Source of the DNA: an uncultured Terrimonas sp.
Lineage (GTDB): Bacteria > Bacteroidota > Bacteroidia > Chitinophagales > Chitinophagaceae
Assembly (NCBI GenBank): GCA_946886925.1
Contig: CAMPJQ010000221.1
Location: 1 to 5,510, forward strand
Length of the DNA stretch: 5,510 nucleotides
Direction: 5' to 3'
A program made the position numbers and the translations under genes. Under the pieces are notes generated by a model. The model searched no databases. It was not told the origin of the DNA and saw nothing but the letters and a program-made list of their open reading frames with translations. Shown piece by piece: positions 1-5,510 of the stretch; the first letter of the stretch is position 1; every line of letters starts with the position of its first letter.

Positions 1-1644
1 ATTACCACCCATTTGTGTAACTATTTTTTTACTTATAGCAAGTCCCAATCCTGTACCGCCAAATTTTCGCGTGGTTTCAATATCTGCCTGCGTAAAGCTT
101 TCAAATATCTGCCGCATCTTGCCCGGCGCAATGCCTATACCGGTATCTTTAACCGCAAAATATATATCCGCATTATTACTCCTTTGGTTAACCGCTTTTA
201 CTTCAATGGTAAGAGTGCCTTTTTCTGTAAACTTAATAGCATTGGCCAGCAGGTTATTCATTACCTGTATCAGGCGCATTTCATCTCCATATACTTCCAG
301 GTCAGCATTGCTGTCAACTTCAATCTGAAGCGCAAGATTTTTTGCCGCAATTGGGGCGGCAAAAGATGTTACTACCTTTTGTAGAAAGGTTTTTACATTA
401 AACGGAGTACTTTCAAGCACCATTTTTCCAGCTTCAATTTTACTGAAATCAAGAATATCATTTACCAGTTGCATCATGTGTTCAGACGAATACTTAAGCA
501 CTTCAAAGCTTTGTTTCTGCGATGGCAGATATTCTTCGTGCAATATGATATTGGTAGTACCTATAATGGCATTTAAGGGCGTTCTGAGTTCATGGCTCAT
601 ATTCGACAAAAACCTGGATTTTATCTGTACTGCCTTTTCTGCTTTTTCTTTGGCTTTTAATATTTCAAATTCGGCAATTTTGATCTCTGTAATATCAAGA
701 ATGCTGATCTTGCAATAATTAAACTCCCTGTGCGAAAAAGGAACAATGTTTACATATGCAAAAAAAGGCCTGTCATCTTTTCGAATAAAATCCATATTGC
801 CATACCAGGGCGATTTTTTCGCAAACTGCTGTTTTCCCTGCACCATAATATGCTCTTCCATTACATTGCCCAAAAGTTGTTTGGCAGCAGTGCCCAGTAT
901 TTCTTCCTTACTCGTAAACCCAAACACTTCCATAGCCTTTTTGTTACAGCCGGTTATTACCATACTATATGTATCAACAATAAACACGCTGTCTAAAGAC
1001 GTGTCGTATACCGTATCCTTAAATCGTGTTTCGTCTAATAATTTTTCTTCGTTGATTTCCAGTGTTTTTAAGATGTAGTAAGTAAAGCATGCTGTTATAA
1101 CCAGCGAAAGACTAAGATTTGAGCTGAATAAAGCGCTGTATTGCTCCGTGCTGATGGTTTGAACATTACTTACATAGGGCGCAACAATAAAAATTAATGC
1201 CGCAGTAATAAACGTTACCACCGAGGTCAATATCAGCTCTTCATAATTTTTGCGAATATCAATTACAAAAATAAGAGCCAATAAAAAGGGAAAATAATAC
1301 ATGTGTTCACCCGCCTTTAACCCTTCGGCATAACTAATGGCAAACAAATAGAGATTAATTGTAATTATGCCCAGCACCTTTGCAAACACTCTTTTGCCAT
1401 CTTTATTTAAAAAATAGCATGCCGATAATAAGATAATGGAAGTGATATTAAGAGAAACGCTTATGTACAACCCATGTATAATATTTAACAGTACCGAAAT
1501 AAGGTTTACACCTATGCCAAAAAAGATAAAGATGATAAGCCTTTGTACATTCTTGTTCTCTTCATGCCCCTTTGCAGGATCAATGCCACTATTTAAAATA
1601 CTATAACAAAAAGATACTAATTTATCCAAAATGTTCGTTTGCAT
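1..1644 (-). CDS. Membrane-bound PAS sensor histidine kinase (C-terminus cut off by the window)
   Basis: This frame is open from the ATG at 1642-1644 to the left edge (548 codons), and the 3' end is outside the window. About six hydrophobic segments lie at residues 35-57, 59-79, 87-105, 113-130, 136-157 and 174-193, giving a membrane sensor with no large extracellular domain. A PAS domain follows (about 208-322, with FGFTSKEEILG and a closing ILDITEIK), then a short helical linker. The HisKA domain has the H box SNMSHELRTPLNAI, with phospho-acceptor His351. The HATPase_c domain has an N box (NNLLANAIKF, 463-472), G1 (DTGIGI, 500-505), F box (FESFTQAD, 514-521) and G2 (GGTGLGL, 529-535). All catalytic boxes are intact, so it should be an active autokinase. 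The sequence stops just after G2, so a C-terminal receiver domain, common in this class, can be neither confirmed nor excluded. The divergent HPt and LytTR genes are likely partners (inference). There is no clear ribosome binding site, as is usual in Bacteroidota. Confidence 0.95.
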   Translation of the reverse strand, partial: MQTNILDKLVSFCYSILNSGIDPAKGHEENKNVQRLIIFIFFGIGVNLISVLLNIIHGLYISVSLNITSIILLSACYFLNKDGKRVFAKVLGIITINLYLFAISYAEGLKAGEHMYYFPFLLALIFVIDIRKNYEELILTSVVTFITAALIFIVAPYVSNVQTISTEQYSALFSSNLSLSLVITACFTYYILKTLEINEEKLLDETRFKDTVYDTSLDSVFIVDTYSMVITGCNKKAMEVFGFTSKEEILGTAAKQLLGNVMEEHIMVQGKQQFAKKSPWYGNMDFIRKDDRPFFAYVNIVPFSHREFNYCKISILDITEIKIAEFEILKAKEKAEKAVQIKSRFLSNMSHELRTPLNAIIGTTNIILHEEYLPSQKQSFEVLKYSSEHMMQLVNDILDFSKIEAGKMVLESTPFNVKTFLQKVVTSFAAPIAAKNLALQIEVDSNADLEVYGDEMRLIQVMNNLLANAIKFTEKGTLTIEVKAVNQRSNNADIYFAVKDTGIGIAPGKMRQIFESFTQADIETTRKFGGTGLGLAISKKIVTQMGGN

Positions 1645-1684
1645 AAGCTGAGATGATGAATTTTCCCAATAATATTTATTCAAC

Positions 1685-1706
1685 GCAAAAGGTAAAACGC
1701 CTTTGC
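1685..1706. repeat. Imperfect inverted repeat in the divergent promoter region
   Basis: GCAAAAGG (1685-1692) and CCTTTGC (1700-1706) are inverted copies of each other apart from one extra A, separated by 7 bases. The repeat covers the -7 element of the kinase promoter and ends 17 bases before the HPt start codon. That is a plausible position for an operator, but it could be a chance match. Confidence 0.35.
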
Positions 1707-1716
1707 GGTTTACAAA
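1686..1716 (-). promoter_or_regulatory. Bacteroidota-type promoter of the sensor kinase
   Basis: On the minus strand, TTTG (1713-1716) is followed after 18 bases by TACCTTTTG (1686-1694). This fits the Bacteroidota sigma factor consensus TTTG-N19-TAnnTTTG, with one extra T in the -7 element. Transcription would begin near 1680 and give a leader of about 35 bases before the kinase ATG. The element lies in the 79-base gap between the kinase and the divergent HPt gene. Confidence 0.55.
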
Positions 1717-1723
1717 TTGTGAT

Positions 1724-2128
1724 ATGTACAATGAAGATCAGAAAATAGCATTCTATTTTTCAGCGGAACTGGATACCGCATTTCTGCAGGAATTGTATGG
1801 AGGGGATTTACATCAGGCCGAATTTATTTTTGAATCCACAGTACAGCAGTTGCGCAATGAACTGCCATTGGTGGAAAGCAGGTTTCACGATGGAGATATA
1901 GCAGGATTAAAGAAAGTGATCCATAAAATGAAACCATTATTCGGATATACAGGTTTAAATGAAATCATGCAGGAATTTGCATCGTTTGAACAAGTATGTG
2001 CACAGGCTGAAACGATTGCTGAAACCGAAAGCGGGTTTCATCATATCCTGTCCATTAGCCTTGAATCGATAAAAATTGCAGAAAATGAAATTAAGCGATT
2101 GAAACAATACAATACCCAATATCTATGA
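1724..2128 (+). CDS. Stand-alone HPt (histidine phosphotransfer) domain protein
   Basis: This 134-residue, mostly helical protein has no signal peptide or membrane segment. The early FLQELYGGDLHQAEFIFEST segment and the later IAGLKKVIHKMKPLFGYTGL segment match the layout of an Hpt domain (a four-helix phosphotransfer bundle). The likely phospho-acceptor is His67 in HKMKP, where most HPt proteins have HxLKG, so the usual small residue after Lys is replaced by Pro. A glycine (GYTGL) follows a few residues later, as in the family. I chose the ATG at 1724. A TTG at 1703 is in frame and would add seven residues, but it falls inside the divergent promoter region and has no support. The stop codon overlaps the LytTR start in ATGA, so the two genes are probably translationally coupled. 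The expected role is relaying phosphate between a receiver domain and the downstream regulator (inference). HPt sequences are poorly conserved, so the family call is good but not certain. Confidence 0.82.
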   Translation: MYNEDQKIAFYFSAELDTAFLQELYGGDLHQAEFIFESTVQQLRNELPLVESRFHDGDIAGLKKVIHKMKPLFGYTGLNEIMQEFASFEQVCAQAETIAETESGFHHILSISLESIKIAENEIKRLKQYNTQYL

Positions 2129-2814
2129 AGTACCAGAGCATTATTGTAGAAGATCTGCAGGTTGCTGCAGAATTTCTTAAAAGGTTTTGTGAAAAATCGG
2201 GAGTTATAGACGTTGCACATCATTTTTTGAATGCCGAAGACGCCCTGCTTTTTTTGAAAGACAATGTTGTTGATCTTATTTTTTTGGATGTTGAAATGCC
2301 TGGCGCAAGCGGGTTTGAATTGCTGGATCAACTGGTATATACACCGCAGGTGATCCTTACCACCTCTAAAACTGAATATGCTTATGACGCGTTCCAGTAC
2401 AACGTTACAGATTATCTTAAAAAGCCATTTACCTATCAGCGTTTCTTAGAATCGGTACAAAAAGTAAGTAAAAAAACAGAGCAGCTAAACGGCAATTCCG
2501 AGCAGGATCATATGTTTATAAAAACAGATGGCAAACTTATCCGGTTGCACAATGACGATATACTATTTATTGAAAGCATGGGCGATTACGTAAAGTTCAT
2601 CACCCCGGCAAAAAAATACATTACCCATAACACCATCAAAAATTTAGAAACCAAGATAAACCCGCAGGTTTTTATGAAAGTACACCGTTCCTATATCGTA
2701 AATTTTACAAAGATCAACGATATACAGGAGAATGTTTTATTCATAAATGGTAATATGATACCCATCAGCAAAACCCACAAATCGGGCGTAATGCAGAAGA
2801 TCAATATTTTGTAA
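2125..2814 (+). CDS. REC-LytTR response regulator (LytR/AlgR family)
   Basis: This 229-residue cytoplasmic transcription regulator has two domains. The receiver domain (about 1-118) has the acidic pair Glu9-Asp10, phospho-acceptor Asp55 in FLDVEMPG, Thr79/Thr80 at the end of beta-4 and the conserved Lys100 in LKKPF. The LytTR DNA-binding domain (about 128-228) has the family signatures DILFIESMGDYVKF, VFMKVHRSYIVN and IPISKTHKSGV. Both domains look complete and the length is typical. The gene starts inside the stop codon of the HPt gene (ATGA overlap), which argues for one transcript and a shared pathway. LytTR regulators in Bacteroidota are more often paired with LytS-like kinases; here the neighbours are an HPt protein and a PAS/HisKA kinase. 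Its targets cannot be read from the sequence. The adjacent cell-wall transpeptidase is one candidate, from proximity only. Its 3' end overlaps that gene by 14 bases. Confidence 0.95.
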   Translation: MKYQSIIVEDLQVAAEFLKRFCEKSGVIDVAHHFLNAEDALLFLKDNVVDLIFLDVEMPGASGFELLDQLVYTPQVILTTSKTEYAYDAFQYNVTDYLKKPFTYQRFLESVQKVSKKTEQLNGNSEQDHMFIKTDGKLIRLHNDDILFIESMGDYVKFITPAKKYITHNTIKNLETKINPQVFMKVHRSYIVNFTKINDIQENVLFINGNMIPISKTHKSGVMQKINIL

Positions 2815-4411
2815 ACATTTTCTCAGCTATCCTTGCATCATGGCCGTAAATATCATCCCTGAAATTCAATTCGCCCTTTGAATCTACCCAGGCTGTAAAA
2901 TAGCCGATGAATACCTTTACCGGTTCTTTCAACGTAACATATTTTTCGTTGCCGCTGTTCATAGCCGCAGTTATCTTCGATTCACTCCAGGCGCTGTCTT
3001 TTCGCAACAGAAATTCAGCCAGCCGCCGGGGTTCGTTTAAACGTATGCATCCATGGCTGAATGCTCTCCGCGTTTCGCCGAATAAACTTTTCTGAGGGGT
3101 GTCGTGCAGGTAAATGTTATAGCTGTTGGGAAACAAAAACTTTACCCTGCCCAATGAATTATTCGGTCCGGGCTTTTGCCGCACTATAGGTATGGTATCA
3201 GCATAACCCGTGATCTCCATATTATGCCGGTCAATATAATTTTTATTCTTTGCCATGCCGGGCATAATTTCGTTTTTCACAATACTCGCCGGTACATTCC
3301 AGTAGGGACTGAATACAACATACTTCAAATCACCACTAAAAACAACAGTGTTGTGCTGAGTAGTTCCTACCACCACATTCATACTAAATGTAAGGTTCCC
3401 ATTTTCAAACACGTGTAATTTAAATTGAGGAATATTCACAAGGAGATAATCTCTGTTGATTTCCGCGGGTACCCAACGCATTCTTTCCATGTTAACCAGC
3501 ATTTTGCGGATAGCAACCTGCGGCGGCTCATTCATTTTATGAAGTGTGGCAGCGCCTATTATACCATCATCCTGCATACCGTGCCTTAGCTGGAATTTTT
3601 TGACTGCCACTCTTAAGGAATCTGTGAATAACCATGAACTGTCTGCCGAATCCATATCCTGCAAAAGCAATAGCCGGCGTTTGATGGCGGCAATGACGGC
3701 TGCGCTGTCACCGGATTCCAGCTTTTTTTTGCCCATAACAAGCGTTTGCCATTCTCCCGCTTTTTCTATAGCATAATAATCCAGCAATCTTTGTTTCAAG
3801 CGTTTGTAATAGATATTTACCGGTTCGTAGCTGTCAATCTTTTCACCCTTATGAGCGATCAGGGAATCAAGCAGCGCCACTTCGTTTATTTTTTTTCTGG
3901 GGATGTACCATTTTAGATCGGTTGCATTTAAGTTGTTATCTCCCTGATAGGCTTTAGCCGCATACTGAAAAAACTGGGCTGTGAGCGACAACTCCGCCTT
4001 CAGACGGTCATTATTATTTAACGGAACAAAATGTCCCCCGGTGTTTAAAGTGTCAAACACTTGTTGTAATACAGGATTATACACACTGCTGTCTCCGCTA
4101 TAAGCGATGTAATCGCTCTGCATGTTTAGAAAATTGTATGCCTGTTCGGCAGGGCCATCTTTGAAAAACCATGCATACTGGTAATTACGCGCATTATAAA
4201 AACTACGGAACTGGTTGGCTGTGGTATCGGAATATTGCTGCTGCAGAATGTGTTGCTCTAAAGCCAGACTATCAAAAAACAATTGGCTATAAGCGTTAGA
4301 CACCGTAATGGTTGTATCTCTTTTTTCAACGACAGTATCATCATTACCGGGGTTACGGCAGGAAAATAAAAGAAAAGACAGTACTGTAAAAAATAACACA
4401 AGTTGTTTCAT
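2801..4411 (-). CDS. YcbB-type L,D-transpeptidase lipoprotein
   Basis: This 536-residue cell-envelope enzyme is predicted to cross-link peptidoglycan stem peptides (3-3 links) or to attach proteins to them. The N-terminus is a lipoprotein signal: Lys2, a hydrophobic run and a lipobox ending LLFSC, with lipidation expected at Cys18. The following residues (RNPGND) suit a periplasm-facing lipoprotein. Residues about 60-230 resemble the YcbB scaffold region. A peptidoglycan-binding domain of PG_binding_1 type lies at about 236-293 (VKKFQLRHGMQDDGIIGAATL). The YkuD catalytic domain spans about 320-470 and contains YLHDTP (His436) and FSHGCIRL with His453 and catalytic Cys455, so the active site is intact. 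A tail of about 65 residues follows. The gene is complete, and its TGA lies inside the convergent LytTR gene. It lies downstream of trmD on the same strand across a 133-base gap, probably with its own promoter. Whether it makes 3-3 cross-links in this organism is inferred from the family. Confidence 0.93.
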   Translation of the reverse strand: MKQLVLFFTVLSFLLFSCRNPGNDDTVVEKRDTTITVSNAYSQLFFDSLALEQHILQQQYSDTTANQFRSFYNARNYQYAWFFKDGPAEQAYNFLNMQSDYIAYSGDSSVYNPVLQQVFDTLNTGGHFVPLNNNDRLKAELSLTAQFFQYAAKAYQGDNNLNATDLKWYIPRKKINEVALLDSLIAHKGEKIDSYEPVNIYYKRLKQRLLDYYAIEKAGEWQTLVMGKKKLESGDSAAVIAAIKRRLLLLQDMDSADSSWLFTDSLRVAVKKFQLRHGMQDDGIIGAATLHKMNEPPQVAIRKMLVNMERMRWVPAEINRDYLLVNIPQFKLHVFENGNLTFSMNVVVGTTQHNTVVFSGDLKYVVFSPYWNVPASIVKNEIMPGMAKNKNYIDRHNMEITGYADTIPIVRQKPGPNNSLGRVKFLFPNSYNIYLHDTPQKSLFGETRRAFSHGCIRLNEPRRLAEFLLRKDSAWSESKITAAMNSGNEKYVTLKEPVKVFIGYFTAWVDSKGELNFRDDIYGHDARIAEKMFTKY

Positions 4412-4458
4412 GCCTGGAAATTAATACTATATTGCGTCAACGGCTGATAGCACCTGCA

Positions 4459-4488
4459 TCAATATAACTTTGCATCCTAAACCTCAAA
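4459..4488 (-). promoter_or_regulatory. Possible promoter of the L,D-transpeptidase gene
   Basis: On the minus strand, TTTG (4485-4488) is followed after 18 bases by TATATTGA (4459-4466). The spacing fits the Bacteroidota consensus, but the -7 element matches TAnnTTTG only partly (TATATTG, one base short). It would give a leader of roughly 45-50 bases before the ATG at 4409-4411. The alternative is read-through from trmD. Confidence 0.35.
4465..4472 (+). promoter_or_regulatory. Orphan plus-strand -7 element (TAACTTTG)
   Basis: TAACTTTG followed by CA is a perfect match to the Bacteroidota -7 consensus TAnnTTTG on the plus strand. No TTTG lies 17-21 bases upstream, and no plausible plus-strand gene follows: transcription would run antisense into the 3' end of trmD. 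It may be a chance match or the start of a small or antisense RNA. Confidence 0.2.
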
Positions 4489-4544
4489 ATGATATGAGAA
4501 ACTGAAATAGCTTAAACCGTTTTTACAAAATGCTTTTCGAGCAA

Positions 4545-5234
4545 CTAAAAATCGCCTTCTTCTTCAGCTATATCCGGTCTTCTTTCCCGGGTCCTTTTCA
4601 AAGCCATATCGTAACGCCAGTCAGCTATTTTTTTTGGGTCGCCGCTCAGCAATATTTCCGGCACCTTCCAGCCCCTGTATTCAGCCGGCCGTGTATATAC
4701 CGGTGGCGCTAACAAATTATCCTGAAATGAGTCAAAAAGCGCAGAAGTTTCATCATTCAAAACACCCGGTAACAAACGCCCAATGGCATCTACCAATATG
4801 GCAGCAGGCAGTTCTCCCCCACTGAGCACATAATCGCCAATTGAAATTTCTTTTGTTACAAAATACTCCCGCACTCTTTCATCAATGCCTTTATAATGTC
4901 CGCATATCAGCAATAAATTCTGCTGCAAAGAGAGTTGATTCGCTGTTTTTTGGTTAAACTGCTCTCCATCAGGCGTTAGATAAATGACTTCATCATATTT
5001 TCTGTTTTTGGATAGCTGTTCAATGGCATTCGCCAAAGGCTCACACATCATTACCATGCCTGCGCCACCTCCGTACTGGTAATCATCTACCTGCCCGTAA
5101 GCATTTACAGCCCACTGCCGCAAATGGTGCACTTCCACATTCAGTAAACCTTTGTCCCTGGCCCGCTTCATTATAGAATGCGCAAACGGGCTTTCCAATA
5201 ATTCGGGCAATACTGAAATGATATCTATATGCAT
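4545..5234 (-). CDS. trmD: tRNA (guanine37-N1)-methyltransferase TrmD
   Basis: TrmD uses S-adenosylmethionine to methylate N1 of guanine 37, next to the anticodon, in tRNAs reading CNN-type codons. The modification prevents +1 frameshifting and the gene is usually essential. This 229-residue protein covers the whole SPOUT fold. It has the N-terminal IISVLPELLESPF start, DDYQYGGGAGMVMM (51-63), the cofactor-binding knot with CGHYKGIDERV (111-121) and SIGDYVLSGGELPA (131-144), then RLLPGVL and FDSF, which carry the residues equivalent to catalytic Arg154 and Asp169 of E. coli (Arg153 and Asp168 here). PPVYTRPAEYRGWKVPEILLSG and WRYDMALKRTRERRPDI (206-222) form the C-terminal tRNA-binding part. 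The tail is shorter than in E. coli, without loss of a known key residue. The ATG at 5232-5234 gives the canonical N-terminus. The gene stands apart from rpsP, rimM and rplS, at least within this window. Confidence 0.98.
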   Translation of the reverse strand: MHIDIISVLPELLESPFAHSIMKRARDKGLLNVEVHHLRQWAVNAYGQVDDYQYGGGAGMVMMCEPLANAIEQLSKNRKYDEVIYLTPDGEQFNQKTANQLSLQQNLLLICGHYKGIDERVREYFVTKEISIGDYVLSGGELPAAILVDAIGRLLPGVLNDETSALFDSFQDNLLAPPVYTRPAEYRGWKVPEILLSGDPKKIADWRYDMALKRTRERRPDIAEEEGDF

Positions 5235-5238
5235 ACTG

Positions 5239-5246
5239 CAAAGATA
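5239..5246 (-). promoter_or_regulatory. trmD: -7 promoter element of trmD, probably leaderless
   Basis: On the minus strand TATCTTTG, followed by CA, matches the Bacteroidota -7 consensus TAnnTTTG exactly. Its last base is only four bases from the trmD ATG, so transcription would start at or within a base or two of the start codon, giving a leaderless mRNA. No good TTTG is found at the usual -33 distance; the nearest TTTG lies 13 bases upstream, which is too close. Confidence 0.55.
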
Positions 5247-5383
5247 GATGCAGCAAGCTCAAAATGAAGCGTTCCTGGAAAAGATGTATTCAATACCAAC
5301 CCGGGCAGGACGTTGTGCAGGTGGATAAGCATTTCGTGTGCCCGGCTTTACCTGTATGCCGGCAGGTTATGCGCAGTCGAATT
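5247..5383. other. Intergenic stretch between trmD and the toxin gene, no gene recognised
   Basis: These 137 bases hold no protein that I recognise. The middle (about 5290-5370) is noticeably richer in G and C than the flanks and contains one hairpin. A 26-codon plus-strand frame and a 35-codon minus-strand frame are open here, but neither resembles a known protein. No T-run typical of an intrinsic terminator follows the hairpin on the minus strand. Confidence 0.5.
5339..5364. repeat. Inverted repeat / possible hairpin
   Basis: TGCCCGGC (5339-5346) pairs with GCCGGCA (5358-5364), giving a 7-bp stem with one bulged C around an 11-base loop. It lies 20 bases past the toxin stop codon in the direction of that gene. 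It could slow or end that transcript, although no T-tract follows on the minus strand. Confidence 0.35.
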
Positions 5384-5510
5384 TTATTCACTTAATTTGT
5401 TTTCTACGTCCATTCGTTGATGCAAAATCCTAATAATTTCTATCTCATTTTGCTTTTCAGTTTTTTTAAAAAAAATCAGATGAGATTTTACTTTTGAGCA
5501 ACGATAGTCC
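5384..5510 (-). CDS. RelE/ParE-family toxin, C-terminal fragment (5' end outside window)
   Basis: Reading the minus strand from the right edge, 41 codons are open up to the TAA at 5384-5386. The peptide contains DYRCSKVKSHLIFFKK followed by NEIEIIRILHQRMDVEN, which matches the last two beta strands and tail of ParE-type toxins of the RelE/ParE superfamily (typical end: IEIIRILHQRMD). Family members are about 95-105 residues, so roughly 55-60 residues lie to the right of the window. In these type II toxin-antitoxin modules the antitoxin gene usually sits directly upstream, which would also be outside the window. ParE proteins act on DNA gyrase and RelE proteins on ribosome-bound mRNA; the fragment looks ParE-like, but the target cannot be decided from it. 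The natural stop argues against C-terminal truncation. A run of seven T and eight A (5461-5475) lies within the coding sequence. Confidence 0.8.
   Translation of the reverse strand, partial: DYRCSKVKSHLIFFKKTEKQNEIEIIRILHQRMDVENKLSE

Noticed and set aside
13..1078. Several plus-strand open frames of 80-123 codons
   Set aside because: They lie antisense to the sensor kinase, whose minus-strand frame shows intact PAS, HisKA and HATPase motifs. Their translations have no recognisable domain.
1703..1723. TTG start extending the HPt protein by seven residues
   Set aside because: The extension falls in the divergent promoter region, has no ribosome binding site, and an ATG at 1724 gives a complete domain.
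2041..2331. Minus-strand 96-codon frame
   Set aside because: It is antisense to the HPt and LytTR genes, which have clear family motifs in this stretch.
2907..3776. Three plus-strand frames of 62-80 codons
   Set aside because: They are shadows of the L,D-transpeptidase gene, which is intact on the other strand.
4531..4543. Possible terminator hairpin after trmD (TGCT/AGCA stem followed by TTTT on the minus strand)
   Set aside because: The stem is only four base pairs with a five-base loop and half AT, too weak to call an intrinsic terminator.
4530..4825. Two plus-strand frames of about 60 codons antisense to the trmD end
   Set aside because: No recognisable protein, and TrmD conservation explains the sequence. 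The orphan -7 element upstream is recorded separately, but the frame starting at 4530 has no other support.
5248..5328. 26-codon plus-strand frame divergent from trmD
   Set aside because: It overlaps the trmD promoter side, resembles no known protein and has no promoter or start signal of its own.
5321..5329. DnaA-box-like sequence (TTATCCAC on the minus strand)
   Set aside because: A single near-match without further boxes, an AT-rich unwinding region or dnaA/dnaN neighbours does not support an origin.

Overview
The window comes from a moderately AT-rich bacterial chromosome and looks like Bacteroidota, most likely a Chitinophagaceae-type genome. The evidence is the promoter style (-7 elements of the form TAnnTTTG, sometimes with TTTG about 18-19 bases upstream), the lack of Shine-Dalgarno sequences, a LytTR response regulator, a YcbB-type L,D-transpeptidase lipoprotein and a TrmD with a Bacteroidota-like 'LLAPPVYTRP' segment. 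The assignment rests on style and protein resemblance, not on a database search.

Left part (1-2814): a signalling locus. A membrane-bound PAS/HisKA/HATPase sensor kinase is read on the minus strand from 1644 and runs off the left edge. Across a 79-base intergenic region, a two-gene plus-strand operon is read in the opposite direction. It encodes a stand-alone HPt phosphotransfer protein (1724-2128) and a REC-LytTR response regulator (2125-2814), whose start and stop codons overlap in ATGA. Together these could form a phosphorelay: kinase, then a REC domain (possibly on the missing kinase C-terminus), then HPt His, then the regulator Asp55, then DNA. A well-formed Bacteroidota promoter for the kinase lies in the divergent region and overlaps an imperfect inverted repeat.

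Middle part (2801-4411, minus): a complete YcbB-like L,D-transpeptidase lipoprotein with an intact SHGC active site. Its 3' end overlaps that of the LytTR gene by 14 bases, tail to tail.

Right part (4412-5510): a 133-base gap, then trmD (tRNA m1G37 methyltransferase, minus strand). Its -7 promoter element sits so close to the ATG that the mRNA may be leaderless. A 137-base non-coding stretch with one hairpin follows. At the right edge is the last 41 codons of a RelE/ParE-type toxin on the minus strand. No tRNA, rRNA, CRISPR array or insertion sequence is visible. Most of the window is ordinary chromosomal content; the phosphorelay layout is the part most worth following up.
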